From positions 186,001-250,000 of the forward strand of contig JAHHIH010000003.1 in assembly GCA_019358835.1 (NCBI GenBank): a stretch of DNA of 64,000 nucleotides, written 5' to 3'. Source of the stretch: Tildeniella torsiva UHER 1998/13D. GTDB taxonomy: Bacteria > Cyanobacteriota > Cyanobacteriia > Phormidesmidales > Phormidesmidaceae. A program made the position numbers and the translations under genes. The notes below the pieces were generated by a model, which did not search any database, was not told where the DNA came from, and saw nothing but the letters and a program-made list of their open reading frames with translations. This document shows, piece by piece, positions 10,311 to 19,373 of this stretch (position 1 is the stretch's first letter; each line of letters opens with the position of its first letter).

Positions 10311-10982
10311 ATGTCGCTGCCCCCCATGGCTACGGAAACACTGACGGTGGGCCAGGTTCCGCTGCGGCTGCTGCCCCAGCGGGCGATTTATATCGAGTCG
10401 CTCAAGCTGCTGCTGGTGTCGGATGTCCACCTAGGTAAGGCGGAGACCTTTCAGCATCATGGGCTGCCGGTGTCTAGCCAGGTTAACCAGGCCACAATCC
10501 AACGACTGGAGGAGTTGTGTGCCCAATACAGGCCGGAGGCACTGTGGATTTTGGGTGACCTGTTCCACGGACGCGAGGGCCTGAGCGATGGGGTGATCGA
10601 CCATTGGCTCAAATTTTTGCACCGGACTCAGGTGAGTGCCCACCTCATTCTCGGCAACCACGATCGCCATCTGCAAGACACCCTCACCCAGCTCTCGGTA
10701 GAGTGCTGGATAGAGGCAGTGGAGGTCGATGGCATACTGCTGAGCCACGAGCCAGATTTAAACCCCGATCGCCTGAATATCTGCGGACACATTCACCCCT
10801 GCTTTCGGTTGAAGATGGGGTGCGATCGCCTGCGCCTGCCCTGCTTTCACTGGCAGCCCCGGCAGCAACAGCTGACGCTGCCCTCCTTTGGGGAATTTAC
10901 CGGCGGCTACGACATTGCTCTAGCAGCGGGGGAGGTGGCCTATGTGGTGGCGGAGGGGGCGGTGGTGGGGTTTGGGAAGTGA
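10311..10982 (+). CDS. Calcineurin-like metallophosphoesterase, PdeM type
   Basis: A 223-residue enzyme with the dimetal motifs in order: SDVHLGKAE, LGDLFHGRE, GNHDR, a late SHEP and CGHIHP. This is the layout of the COG1407/PdeM family, whose bacterial members are tied in some lineages to an ATP-dependent ligase DNA-repair cluster; no such partner is nearby here. The ATG at 10311 is preferred over the overlapping TTG because GGAG lies nine bases before it. A start at 10326 is also possible. The C-terminus ends in a Gly/Val/Ala-rich low-complexity tail. Confidence 0.85.
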   Translation: MSLPPMATETLTVGQVPLRLLPQRAIYIESLKLLLVSDVHLGKAETFQHHGLPVSSQVNQATIQRLEELCAQYRPEALWILGDLFHGREGLSDGVIDHWLKFLHRTQVSAHLILGNHDRHLQDTLTQLSVECWIEAVEVDGILLSHEPDLNPDRLNICGHIHPCFRLKMGCDRLRLPCFHWQPRQQQLTLPSFGEFTGGYDIALAAGEVAYVVAEGAVVGFGK

Positions 10983-11047
10983 TGGGCGTGGGAGGTAGGG
11001 AGTGATGGGGCTAGGCATGGGTAGCTAGAGGCATGGCAAATGGGCCA

Positions 11048-11086
11048 ATCTAAAATCCCCCATCTAAAATCTAAAATCTAAAATCC
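11048..11086. repeat. Tandem ATCTAAA heptamers
   Basis: About five imperfect (ATCTAAA)n units, two interrupted by CCCC, lie in the 150 bp gap before the SH3b gene. They belong to the same general class of short tandemly repeated heptamers as the repeats at 35335, 36317 and 37249. Confidence 0.7.
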
Positions 11087-11136
11087 CCTGGGGTCAAACG
11101 CTATGCTAGGTTTCTGGGTTTCTGAGGGGCACAGCG

Positions 11137-11931
11137 ATGACAAAGGCCAAAGTATGGATGGTGGTGGCGCTCTGTAGCATTGCCATCGCAGTGGCAGCGA
11201 TCGCCGTCGCCATCGGGCGGCGCAATGATCCCGCCGTAGTGATGCCCACTAGTCCCGACGAGGAGCAGCCAGCGGTGGTAGACCCCGCTGAGCCAGCCCC
11301 AGGAACAGGCCCCGGAACAGGAACTACGCCAAACCCCAACCCACCGGAGCCTGGGGTGGGGGGTATTGGAACAGCGGTGAACCCGCCTGAGGAAGCCCAG
11401 CTGATCGCCGACCAGCCTGGGTCGCAGATCAATTTGCGATCGCAGCCCACCACCGACTCCGACTCTAAAGGCTACGGTCTAGTGGGCGACCCGGTGATGC
11501 TGCTGCGATCGACTACGGCCAGCGACGGCACCTGGTACTTCGTCAAATTTGATAAGTCTGGGGCCGAGGGCTGGATTCGCGGCGATTTTATCAATACTGA
11601 AGGGCGGGCCACCCCCCTGTCGCAGCGGGCCGACGACAGCAACACCTGCGAGGGAGTGATGGAGGGCATGGCCGTCACCGCCTTTTACGATACCAACGGG
11701 TTTCATCTAGTGCGCTTCGTCAATTTAGAAACCAAAAACACCTTCGACGCCACCCTCAGCCGCCAGGGCAGCAGCAACGCTGGGCAGCCCCTATATCAGG
11801 GCAGCGCCAGCCCGCCTACCGGTGGCAGCTACCCGGTGGCGCTCACCGATCTCTCCGGCGGCAACCCCCGCAGTGGTTCTCAGGTGAGCGTGGATTATAC
11901 GGGGATTGAGGGGAGTGCGACCTGTGAGTAG
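11137..11931 (+). CDS. Membrane-anchored or exported SH3b-domain protein
   Basis: A 264-residue protein: a short N-terminal hydrophobic helix (about residues 6-26, signal anchor or signal peptide), a Pro/Gly/Thr-rich linker (about 40-90) and a bacterial SH3-type domain (about 92-155: QINLRSQP, GDPVMLLRSTT, WYFVKFDKSGAEGWIRGDFI). The C-terminal 100 residues contain two Cys that may form a disulfide and are not recognised. SH3b domains often bind cell-wall material, but ligand and role are unknown here. Confidence 0.75.
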   Translation: MTKAKVWMVVALCSIAIAVAAIAVAIGRRNDPAVVMPTSPDEEQPAVVDPAEPAPGTGPGTGTTPNPNPPEPGVGGIGTAVNPPEEAQLIADQPGSQINLRSQPTTDSDSKGYGLVGDPVMLLRSTTASDGTWYFVKFDKSGAEGWIRGDFINTEGRATPLSQRADDSNTCEGVMEGMAVTAFYDTNGFHLVRFVNLETKNTFDATLSRQGSSNAGQPLYQGSASPPTGGSYPVALTDLSGGNPRSGSQVSVDYTGIEGSATCE

Positions 11932-11970
11932 GTGAGTAGGTGAGTAGGTGGGTGGATGAGTAGGTGGGTG
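11923..11970. repeat. GTGAGTAG/GTGGGTG tandem repeat at a gene end
   Basis: About six imperfect 7-8 base units begin inside the stop codon of the SH3b gene and continue downstream. Similar GGGTAGG/GGTGGATG strings occur at other intergenic points (for example near 51405 and 56925). Confidence 0.65.
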
Positions 11971-12018
11971 GGGGCTGATAAGATTGGAGCGTGAAGCCGC
12001 CACCTAAGGAGCACTCCC

Positions 12019-12249
12019 ATGGCCTCAGAACTCAGTGCCGAAGAACAACAGGAGCTAGACACCCTGCGGCAGATTGTCGAGCAGGCGATCGCCGATGGGG
12101 TGCTCACCCAGGCCGAGCGGGATACGATTACGACGGCTATGCGGGCCGATGGCCAAGTTACCTTTGAGGAGCTAGAGCTGGTGCGGCAGCTCGTCAGCGA
12201 TAAGGTCGCCGCCGGAGAGCTGACACTCGAAAAGTCTGCCGGAATGTGA
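12019..12249 (+). CDS. Small acidic helical protein, function unknown
   Basis: A 76-residue, highly acidic protein made of predicted helices (LDTLRQIVEQAIADGVLTQAE; FEELELVRQLVSDKVAAGEL). The pattern of an acidic loop before FEELELVRQL loosely recalls EF-hand/TerB-like folds, but no canonical calcium loop is present. CACCTAAGGAG precedes the ATG by seven bases. It stands between the SH3b gene and the exopolysaccharide cluster. Confidence 0.7.
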   Translation: MASELSAEEQQELDTLRQIVEQAIADGVLTQAERDTITTAMRADGQVTFEELELVRQLVSDKVAAGELTLEKSAGM

Positions 12250-12395
12250 GCGAACCTTGACGAATTCTATAGCTGGGGGCGCTGTCTATGTCCAGCGGCT
12301 TGCCCCAATGGGCAATGCTCCGTGCTGGAGCGGATCGATCGCTGCGATCGCCCCCCCTACAACATCCCGACTGCTTCCCTTAAACCCCAGGTTGA

Positions 12396-13544
12396 ATGTC
12401 TTCTGAAGCTTTACCCGCCGCTGTGGCGATCGTGCACGAATGGCTCGTTAGCCGAGCGGGGTCAGAAAAAGTCGTCGAGCAAATGCTGGCGGTGTGCCCT
12501 GGGGCAGATGTCTTTAGCCTGGTGCAGTTCTTAGAACCTGAGGCAGCGTCCCTAATCCCTCCAGGAACTCGGGTCGAGACCTCCTTCCTGCAAAGCCTGC
12601 CCGGTGCGCGGCGGCATTTTCGTCAATATTTGCCGCTCATGCCCATAGCGGTTGAGCAGTTTGACCTCTCGGCCTACGATCTGGTGCTCTCCAGCAACCA
12701 CGCCGTGGCTAAGGGAGTGCTCACCCGGCCCCATCAGCTCCACGTCAGCTACGTACACACACCCATTCGCTACGCCTGGGATTTGCAGCACCAGTACCTC
12801 CAGCAGGCTGGGCTCACCCGAGGAGCCAAAAGCGCCCTCACCCGGCTGATTTTGCACTACTTACGCCTGTGGGATCTGGCCGCCGCCCATCGGGTTGACT
12901 GCTTTGTAGCCAACTCGCGCTACGTCGCCCGCCGCATTTGGAAAACCTACCGTCGCCCCGCCACGGTAATCTATCCCCCGGTGGCGGTCGATCGCTTTTG
13001 CTGGCAGCAGCCCCGCGACGATTTCTTTCTCACGGTGTCGCGCTGTGTGCCCTACAAGCGAGTCGATCTCACCGTGGCGGCCTTTAACCGCCTCGGGCTG
13101 CCCCTGGTGGTGATTGGCGACGGGCCAGCCCTGGCTGAGCTCCAGCGAGCGGCCAAGCCCAATATCACCTTTTTGCGGAACTCTACGGACGCGGTGGTGT
13201 CAGATCATATGGAGCGTTGTCGAGGGTTTATTTTTCCGGCGGAAGAAGACTTTGGCATCACGGTAGTCGAAGCCCAGGCAGCGGGGGCACCGGTGATTGC
13301 CTACGGTCAGGGCGGCTGTGTCGAAACCGTACTGCCCGGAAAAACTGGGATACTGTTTAGCCAGCAAACCGTCGATCATCTGGTTCAGGCCGTGGAGCAT
13401 TTTGCCCAGCACGGGGTCGAGTGTGGGGCCGAAGCCATTCGTCACCACGCCGAAACCTTCTCTGAGGCAAGATTTCGCCAGGAATTAACCACCTATTTGG
13501 CACATACATGGCTGAAATTTCAGCAGGGCAATGAATTAGAGTAG
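12396..13544 (+). CDS. Glycosyltransferase family 4 (WbaZ-like)
   Basis: A 382-residue GT-B enzyme that likely transfers a sugar to a lipid-linked or growing polysaccharide. The N-terminal half starts with VAIVHEWLVSRAGSEKV; the C-terminal GT1-type domain carries FFLTVSRCVPYKRVDL, VVIGDGP and the sugar-nucleotide motif PAEEDFGITVVEAQAAGAPVIAYGQGG. Closest in layout to mannosyl/rhamnosyl transferases of O-antigen clusters; sugar specificity cannot be fixed. It lies 16 bp (or 31 bp, depending on the start chosen) before the initiating phosphoglycosyltransferase, so the two are almost certainly co-transcribed. Confidence 0.9.
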   Translation: MSSEALPAAVAIVHEWLVSRAGSEKVVEQMLAVCPGADVFSLVQFLEPEAASLIPPGTRVETSFLQSLPGARRHFRQYLPLMPIAVEQFDLSAYDLVLSSNHAVAKGVLTRPHQLHVSYVHTPIRYAWDLQHQYLQQAGLTRGAKSALTRLILHYLRLWDLAAAHRVDCFVANSRYVARRIWKTYRRPATVIYPPVAVDRFCWQQPRDDFFLTVSRCVPYKRVDLTVAAFNRLGLPLVVIGDGPALAELQRAAKPNITFLRNSTDAVVSDHMERCRGFIFPAEEDFGITVVEAQAAGAPVIAYGQGGCVETVLPGKTGILFSQQTVDHLVQAVEHFAQHGVECGAEAIRHHAETFSEARFRQELTTYLAHTWLKFQQGNELE

Positions 13545-13560
13545 TGTCGGTGTTTCAGGA

Positions 13561-15021
13561 GTGTTGGGGAAATTTATGTTTCCTCTCGAGCGTACGGTTC
13601 ATCCAATAATGCTGTCCTTGAGGATGTCAACCCGCTCCTTGCCGATGGTTGCCCTCCTCAGTCTGTCTGATTTGCTGGCTCTGGCCCTGGCTGGTAGTGC
13701 TGGGGTTCACCTACGGTTGGCTTTTGACGGGCAGTATCTACCCAGTCTCTACGGCCAGCTGTGGCCAATTTTGGGCGTGTTTTTGCTGGCCTATGCCGTG
13801 GCCGGGCTGTACCCAGCGGTGGGCCTGAGCCCCGTCGATGAGCTGCGGCGCATTTGCCTATCCACCACCTTTACCTACTTAGTGCTAGCGGCGGGGCTTT
13901 TTCTCACCCGCGAGAGTGAAACCTACTCGCGGGGAGTATTTTTGCTGGCCTGGCTGCTGTCGTTGGTCACGGTGCTGACCGGGCGGCTGATGGTGAAGCA
14001 GTGGTTTGCTCGCTACCCCTGGTGGGGCTACCAGGTACTCATTTTGGGGGGTGGGCGCACTGGCGAACTGGTGATTCAAACCCTGAAAAATCAGCCGGAG
14101 TTTGGCCTAAAACCCGTGGCCGTCCTGGATGACAGCCGGGTGCATGAGGGCAGCCTGTGCGGCGTGCCCATTGTGGGGCCATTGTCGGCCGCACCGCACC
14201 TGGCCCTGCGTCACGATATTCATTACGCTATTGTGGCGATGCCTGGAGTGCAGCGGGAAAAACTGCTGCGGGTGCTAGAGCTGTATGGTCGCACCTTTCC
14301 CCATTTGTTGATGATTCCTGACCTGTTTGGGATCGCCAGCCTGTGGGTCAGCTCAAAAGACCTAGGCGGTATTTTGGGCCTAGAAATTCGGCAACAGCTG
14401 CTGCTGCCGGGGCCACGCCTGCTCAAAACCCTGCTGGACTTGGTGTTGACCCTGGTTATTGGCCTGGGTTTGCTGCCGGTGCTGGTGGTAATTGCGGTCT
14501 TGGTTAAGCTCGATTCGCGGGGGCCGATATTTTACGGTCAGCCGCGTTTGGGGCAAAATAGCGTGCCCTTTACCGCCTGGAAGTTTCGCTCGATGATGCC
14601 CAATGCCGAGCGGGTGCTCGATCGCTACCTAGACGAAAATCCTGACCTGCGAGAGCAGTGGGAGCGTGACCACAAGCTGCGCTATGACCCGCGCATTACC
14701 CGTGTCGGTCGGTTTTTACGCCGTACCAGCCTCGATGAGCTGCCCCAACTGTGGAATGTGCTGCGGGGTGAGATGAGCCTGGTTGGCCCCCGCCCGATCG
14801 TGACGGAGGAAATTGCTCGCTATGCCGATAAGTACAGCCTTTACACGAAGGTGCTGCCGGGGCTGACGGGGCTGTGGCAGGTGTCGGGGCGCAACAATGT
14901 GTCCTACGACGAGCGGGTCAACCTCGATGCCTACTACGTGAGAAACTGGTCAGTCTGGTTAGACATTTATATTCTGCTGAGAACAGTGTGGGTGGTTGTA
15001 ATTGGCGATGGAGCCTACTAG
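13561..15021 (+). CDS. Undecaprenyl-phosphate sugar phosphotransferase (WbaP/polyprenyl glycosylphosphotransferase)
   Basis: A 486-residue polytopic enzyme that loads the first sugar-1-phosphate on undecaprenyl phosphate in exopolysaccharide or O-antigen synthesis. Four or five N-terminal membrane helices (to about residue 135), a Rossmann-like CoA-binding domain ([13 protein letters not shown]), one membrane helix (about 290-315), then the catalytic bac_transf domain: [38 protein letters not shown] and [13 protein letters not shown]. Length fits the WbaP group. The frame starts at GTG 13561; the ATG at 13576 is an alternative. Its 3' end overlaps the ligase-like gene by 14 bp. Confidence 0.93.
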   Translation: MLGKFMFPLERTVHPIMLSLRMSTRSLPMVALLSLSDLLALALAGSAGVHLRLAFDGQYLPSLYGQLWPILGVFLLAYAVAGLYPAVGLSPVDELRRICLSTTFTYLVLAAGLFLTRESETYSRGVFLLAWLLSLVTVLTGRLMVKQWFARYPWWGYQVLILGGGRTGELVIQTLKNQPEFGLKPVAVLDDSRVHEGSLCGVPIVGPLSAAPHLALRHDIHYAIVAMPGVQREKLLRVLELYGRTFPHLLMIPDLFGIASLWVSSKDLGGILGLEIRQQLLLPGPRLLKTLLDLVLTLVIGLGLLPVLVVIAVLVKLDSRGPIFYGQPRLGQNSVPFTAWKFRSMMPNAERVLDRYLDENPDLREQWERDHKLRYDPRITRVGRFLRRTSLDELPQLWNVLRGEMSLVGPRPIVTEEIARYADKYSLYTKVLPGLTGLWQVSGRNNVSYDERVNLDAYYVRNWSVWLDIYILLRTVWVVVIGDGAY

Positions 15022-16330
15022 GGGAAAAGGGTTTGGGGCCGGTAGCTTGGCCCTGGAACGGTTGGTGCTGGCGAGTTTGGTGGCGTTGCCCTACATCGTC
15101 TACGGGGCGATCGCGGGGTTGGTCTGGTTTTTGCTGGTGAGCCTGTACCAGGGTTGGCGGGCGATTGGGCGATTGCTCTACACCCAGGGCTGGCTGTGGC
15201 TGGCCCTGGGCCTTGGGGTCAGCGTGGCGCTCTCCCAGGCTCCGGGAGAGTCGGCTTTGCAGGCGCTTAACTTTGTGCCGTTTTTTGTCTTATACGGGGC
15301 GATCGCCATTGCAGTGCCCCAGTTCCGCCAGCCCTGGGCGACGCTGCACAACTGGGCCGTTGCACTATTGGTGGCGACTGTACCCGTCAACCTGGCGGCG
15401 ATCGCGGAGTTTTATCTGCGATCGCCCGGTGGCCTAGCTCGCTGGGGCAGCCATCCTCGGCTGGCCTGGCTCTATGAGCAGACCGACTACGGCCAGCGGG
15501 CCAGCGCGGTGTTTGGCCACCCCAATGCCCTGGCCAACTACCTGGTCATTGTGTTTGGCCTGGGGCTAGGGCTCTGTGCCTACTATCTCAACCGCCTTGG
15601 CCTCAACCGCCCTGAACTGCGGGCTAAAAGCATTTGGATTTGCGCTGCCACAGCCCTAGTGCTGGTGGGCATTTACTGCTCCGGCTCGCGCAATGGGCTG
15701 CTGATCGCGGGCCTTCAGCTGCTGCTGTTTGGCGGCCTGCTGCGGCCCTACCGCTATATTTTTTGGGCGGGGCTAGGGGCGATCGCGCTGCTCACCGTCA
15801 GCGCCCTGATCTGGGGAATCGGTGGCCGCACCCTGCCCGAAGCCTTAGCCACCGTCTCCCTACGCTTTAGCGTCTGGCGTTTAGCCCTCGACATGATTCC
15901 ACAGCACCCCTGGTTTGGCACGGGCCTGGGCACCTTCAAGCTGCTCTACGACCCAGCCGACTTTCCGGTGGCTGGTGACTTTTTACCCCATGCCCATAAC
16001 CTGTGGCTCATGCTCGCCGCCGAAGCCGGTATTCCCGTCGCCCTAGGGTTTACGGCAATAGTGGGGTGGATATTGGGGCGGGGTACCTTTACTCTGGTTG
16101 CGGTGCCGCTTCCCCCTGACGCCATGGCCCTGTTGGCAGGCTACCTCACTGGCTTTGGCGGCACCGCAGCCTTCGCCATCTTTGATCTGGCCTTTTACGA
16201 TGGCCGCATCAATATTTTGGGATGGCTGCTGCTGGGCTGCATTCAGGCCATGGCGTACCTAACATTGAGTGCTAAATCAGCTTCACGAGCCGAAGACCAA
16301 AGTACAGCCCAATGGCCGTACCTACCATGA
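15008..16330 (+). CDS. O-antigen ligase / Wzy-like polymerase family membrane protein
   Basis: About 440 residues with 10 or more hydrophobic segments and the Wzy_C/O-antigen-ligase landmarks: YCSGSRNGLL, RFSVWRLALDMIPQHPWFGTGLG and the periplasmic-loop HAHNLWLMLAAEAGIP. It would join or polymerise glycan units outside the inner membrane, acting with the two genes upstream. The ATG at 15008 overlaps the previous gene; a TTG six bases earlier is the longest option. The last 59 bp (through the stop at 16330) are antisense to the end of petL. Confidence 0.88.
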   Translation: MEPTRGKGFGAGSLALERLVLASLVALPYIVYGAIAGLVWFLLVSLYQGWRAIGRLLYTQGWLWLALGLGVSVALSQAPGESALQALNFVPFFVLYGAIAIAVPQFRQPWATLHNWAVALLVATVPVNLAAIAEFYLRSPGGLARWGSHPRLAWLYEQTDYGQRASAVFGHPNALANYLVIVFGLGLGLCAYYLNRLGLNRPELRAKSIWICAATALVLVGIYCSGSRNGLLIAGLQLLLFGGLLRPYRYIFWAGLGAIALLTVSALIWGIGGRTLPEALATVSLRFSVWRLALDMIPQHPWFGTGLGTFKLLYDPADFPVAGDFLPHAHNLWLMLAAEAGIPVALGFTAIVGWILGRGTFTLVAVPLPPDAMALLAGYLTGFGGTAAFAIFDLAFYDGRINILGWLLLGCIQAMAYLTLSAKSASRAEDQSTAQWPYLP

Positions 16331-16367
16331 CCGACAAAAACAGCACGTAGGCGACTACACCACCCAT
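16272..16367 (-). CDS. petL: Cytochrome b6f complex subunit PetL
   Basis: A 31-codon frame read on the minus strand. It begins MGGVVAYVLFL, is a single transmembrane helix and ends in GLYFGLRLVKLI, matching the usual length and the FGLR..KLI tail of PetL, a small subunit that stabilises the b6f dimer in thylakoids. GGAG lies nine bases before the ATG. The gene is too short for most ORF finders. Its 3' 59 bp overlap the end of the O-antigen-ligase gene in antisense. Confidence 0.85.
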   Translation of the reverse strand: MGGVVAYVLFLSVMVGTAIGLYFGLRLVKLI

Positions 16368-16437
16368 AATTTCTCTCTCCACAACGGTTACGACTTTCTA
16401 TTGAACCACGGCGGGGGGAGTGGGGGAGTGGGTTATG

Positions 16438-16498
16438 GAGTTTTGAGTTTTGAGTTTTGAATTGATAACTCAAGATTCAAAACTGAGCACTCAAAACT
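16438..16498. repeat. Heptamer inverted repeat upstream of aroB
   Basis: Three TTTTGAG/A units (16440-16462) face CAAAACT-type complements (16476-16498). It is the same family as the copies at 8792 and 43823 and lies in the petL-aroB divergent spacer, where it could overlap promoter DNA. Confidence 0.75.
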
Positions 16499-16552
16499 TC
16501 CCTCCCCTACGCGCTAAAGTTTGAAAACACCTCCCTCCCCCTGGCCCTCCCT

Positions 16553-17659
16553 ATGAAATCCGTTATCCCTGTGCCGCTGCCGAGCAACCCTTACAATGTG
16601 GTGGTAGCCACAGGGGGCATTGATCATCTGGGCAGTTGGCTTGCTGGGGGAGAGTCACCGCTGGTGAAGCCGGGGCAGAAGCTGCTGCTGGTGTCGAATC
16701 CGGCGATTTTTAAGCGGTATGGCGATCGCGCCCTAGCCTCCCTCACCCAATCGGGCTACGCCGTCGAAACCTGTCTGCTGCCCGCTGGGGAACGCTACAA
16801 AACCCTCAGCTCGCTGCAAAAAATCTACGATGCGGCTCTGGACTTTTACCTGGAGCGCAAGTCGGCCATGGTCGCCTTGGGGGGCGGCGTAATTGGCGAT
16901 ATGACGGGCTTTGCCGCCGCCACCTGGCTGCGGGGGGTGAGCGTGGTGCAGGTGCCCACCTCGCTGCTAGCCATGGTAGACGCTTCCATTGGCGGTAAGA
17001 CCGGCGTCAACCATCCCCGAGGCAAAAACCTGATTGGGGCGTTCCATCAGCCTCGTCTGGTGATGATCGACCCTACGGTCCTCAAAACCCTGCCCGTACG
17101 CGAATTTCGAGCGGGGATGGCGGAGGTAATTAAGTACGGCGTGATTTGGGATAGAGACCTGTTTGAAACTCTAGAGGCCGCGCCCCGCCTCGACCAGTAC
17201 CGCTACCTGGGGGACGAGCTGCTGCACACCATTTTGACGCGATCGTGCCAGGCCAAGGCCGATGTGGTGTCTCAGGATGAGCGGGAGGCGGGGCTGCGGG
17301 CAATTCTCAACTATGGGCACACCATTGGCCACGCGGTCGAAAGTCTGATGAACTATCGCGGGGTCAACCACGGAGAGGCGGTGGCGATCGGGATGGTGGC
17401 GGTCGGCAAAATCGCCACGGCCCGCAACTACTGGACAGCCGACGAGGAAACGCGACAGCTGAAGCTGATTGAGAAAGCGGGGCTTCCCACGCAAATTCCT
17501 GCCCAGCTGGCTGCTAAAGACATTATCTCGCTGCTCCAGGGCGACAAAAAAGTGGAGGATGGCCAGGTTCGCTTTGTGATGCCCGATGGGTTGGGCGCGG
17601 CCAAGGTGACGGGCGACATTACCCGCCAGCAGATTTTGGCGGCCCTGGCAAACGAGTGA
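16553..17659 (+). CDS. aroB: 3-dehydroquinate synthase
   Basis: A 368-residue NAD- and metal-dependent enzyme, second step of the shikimate pathway, converting DAHP to 3-dehydroquinate. Landmarks: [39 protein letters not shown], the metal-binding EVIKYGVI, and [11 protein letters not shown] with the HGEAVAIGM block. Length and motif order are normal. It is transcribed alone, with hisB following 97 bp later on the same strand. Confidence 0.97.
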   Translation: MKSVIPVPLPSNPYNVVVATGGIDHLGSWLAGGESPLVKPGQKLLLVSNPAIFKRYGDRALASLTQSGYAVETCLLPAGERYKTLSSLQKIYDAALDFYLERKSAMVALGGGVIGDMTGFAAATWLRGVSVVQVPTSLLAMVDASIGGKTGVNHPRGKNLIGAFHQPRLVMIDPTVLKTLPVREFRAGMAEVIKYGVIWDRDLFETLEAAPRLDQYRYLGDELLHTILTRSCQAKADVVSQDEREAGLRAILNYGHTIGHAVESLMNYRGVNHGEAVAIGMVAVGKIATARNYWTADEETRQLKLIEKAGLPTQIPAQLAAKDIISLLQGDKKVEDGQVRFVMPDGLGAAKVTGDITRQQILAALANE

Positions 17660-17756
17660 TACTACGAAAAAACCAGGTCTCTTGCCTTCGACGGTCGTAG
17701 CCAGTTGGTAGATACAGACTTCGGTAAAATGAGACATTACCCGTCAGCAATCCGCC

Positions 17757-18398
17757 ATGCAAACCCAAGACCGTCCGATTTCTGTTCCTGCCCCTGGTTT
17801 GGCTTACCCCAGCCGCAGCGCTAGCGTGAGCCGCACCACCGGGGAAACCGACGTGCAGGTAAGCCTCAACTTGGATGGCACTGGGCAGTGTGAGGCCAAG
17901 ACGGGCATCCCGTTTCTCGACCACATGCTGCACCAGATTTCGTCCCACGGGTTGATTGATCTGGAGGTGCGGGCCACGGGCGATATTGAAATTGACGACC
18001 ACCACACCAATGAGGATGTGGGCATTACCCTGGGGATGGCGCTGCACCAGGCCCTGGGCGATCGCAAAGGCATTACCCGCTTTGGCCATTTCGTCGCGCC
18101 CCTCGATGAATCGCTGGTACAGGTGGCGCTAGATTTTTCGGGTCGCCCCCACCTCAGCTACGGCCTAGAGATTCCGACCCAGCGGGTGGGCACCTACGAC
18201 ACGCAACTGGTGCGCGAGTTTTTTGTGGCGGTGGTCAACCACAGCCAGATGACCCTGCACATTCGCCAGCTCGATGGCATTAACTCGCACCACATCATTG
18301 AGGCGACGTTTAAAGCCTTTGCCCGCGCCATGCGTATGGCCACCGAAGTTGACCCCCGCCGGGCACACCTCATTCCCAGCTCAAAGGGCGTGATCTAG
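17757..18398 (+). CDS. hisB: Imidazoleglycerol-phosphate dehydratase
   Basis: A 213-residue monofunctional HisB, sixth step of histidine synthesis. It carries both His-rich motifs that bind the two metal ions: the [10 protein letters not shown] block and the late [18 protein letters not shown] block, plus [17 protein letters not shown]. There is no phosphatase domain, as expected in cyanobacteria. It is followed by a long inverted repeat likely to end transcription. Confidence 0.97.
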   Translation: MQTQDRPISVPAPGLAYPSRSASVSRTTGETDVQVSLNLDGTGQCEAKTGIPFLDHMLHQISSHGLIDLEVRATGDIEIDDHHTNEDVGITLGMALHQALGDRKGITRFGHFVAPLDESLVQVALDFSGRPHLSYGLEIPTQRVGTYDTQLVREFFVAVVNHSQMTLHIRQLDGINSHHIIEATFKAFARAMRMATEVDPRRAHLIPSSKGVI

Positions 18399-18409
18399 TC
18401 ATCAATTCA

Positions 18410-18450
18410 TTTGAGAGAATGCTCCCTACCAATAGGAGTGTTCTCTCAAA
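18410..18450 (+). terminator. Long inverted repeat downstream of hisB
   Basis: A 16-base arm at 18410-18425 pairs with 18435-18450 with two mismatches around a 9-base loop. There is no T-run, so it may act as a terminator or as a stabilising 3' hairpin. It starts 12 bp after the hisB stop. Confidence 0.55.
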
Positions 18451-18544
18451 CGAACGCGAAGCCTTTGGGGATTGATAGTGGAGTAATGTCCAAACGTGGC
18501 GCAACGATAGGGTGAAGCTCCGTCAACGCAACGCAATGCACCAA

Positions 18545-19051
18545 TCAGATAGGTGGCTGATTAAGTGCGTCGAGAAGTCCAACGTATAGTCTCTTGCCAA
18601 TTCGTCCAGCCTGCAACAGTTCAGCAAAATTTGCTTGGGCCACGGTTGAAGAAATGACTTGCTCTCGATAAGCCTTCAAAATCTGCCCTGCCAAACCAGA
18701 AAACTTTAGGCCAAGGGTTTGTGCGACTTGCCGGCCCTGTTCTTCCTCAATCAACAAAGATAGGTGCTGCTTCCAGGCTAATTGAATAGCTTCCCTTTCA
18801 CCGATATCCAACAGCTCGTATCCAGGGAATGGTTCCACAATAGAGATCTCAACAACCGAGACAAAATTCCCAAGATTGTAATGCTTGCGGTAAGTATCCC
18901 AGGTTGAAAACATCCCTTGGTAAAGTTCCTGGGCAACAGCCTCTGGAACTATTATTTGACGATAAAGCTGCTGCATCCAACCATAACCATCGGCTAGCTT
19001 TTCTAGGCTGATCAGAGGCCCAGTATCGCTAACGATGACATCCACAGCCAT
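18545..19051 (-). CDS. PIN-domain (DUF3368-type) toxin-like ribonuclease
   Basis: A 168-residue PIN protein. The N-terminus VIVSDTGPLISLEKL supplies the first acidic residue, IGEREAIQLAW the middle acidic cluster and IEEEQGRQVAQTLGL the third, as in DUF3368 proteins. Its start overlaps the upstream antitoxin stop in a TAATG, so translation is coupled. Together they form a type II toxin-antitoxin pair; the RNA target is unknown. Confidence 0.85.
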   Translation of the reverse strand: MAVDVIVSDTGPLISLEKLADGYGWMQQLYRQIIVPEAVAQELYQGMFSTWDTYRKHYNLGNFVSVVEISIVEPFPGYELLDIGEREAIQLAWKQHLSLLIEEEQGRQVAQTLGLKFSGLAGQILKAYREQVISSTVAQANFAELLQAGRIGKRLYVGLLDALNQPPI

Positions 19052-19272
19052 TACGCACTTAGCTCAAAGTCAAGATTGTCGTCACTGTCTACCAAAACCG
19101 AAAACCCATAGTGAGGCAGCATCTCTTCAAAAGATCGACGAGTTACGTTTAAAATTTGGCACGCCTGATGCGCCGACAACTTACCTGTCGAATACAGCAC
19201 AGCCATCAACGCTTCTTTGACATAGCTTGAGTCAATATTTACCGAGTCTGGCAGTTCAAGCTGTACCTGCAT
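19051..19272 (-). CDS. UPF0175-type antitoxin
   Basis: A 73-residue protein with the UPF0175 pattern: acidic N-terminus, KEALMAVLYSTGKLSAHQACQ and a helix-turn-helix-like segment (ACQILNVTRRSFEEMLPHYG). It likely binds its own promoter and neutralises the PIN partner encoded directly downstream with one-base overlap. The gene order antitoxin-toxin is standard. Confidence 0.85.
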   Translation of the reverse strand: MQVQLELPDSVNIDSSYVKEALMAVLYSTGKLSAHQACQILNVTRRSFEEMLPHYGFSVLVDSDDNLDFELSA

Positions 19273-19373
19273 GAGAAAGTATCCCTACCTGATCCAGTGA
19301 CACTATTATGACGTATCGTCCTGCTCAACCGGATATTAATAACGAAGGGTTCTCTAGCCCCAGCGGCGTCCAC

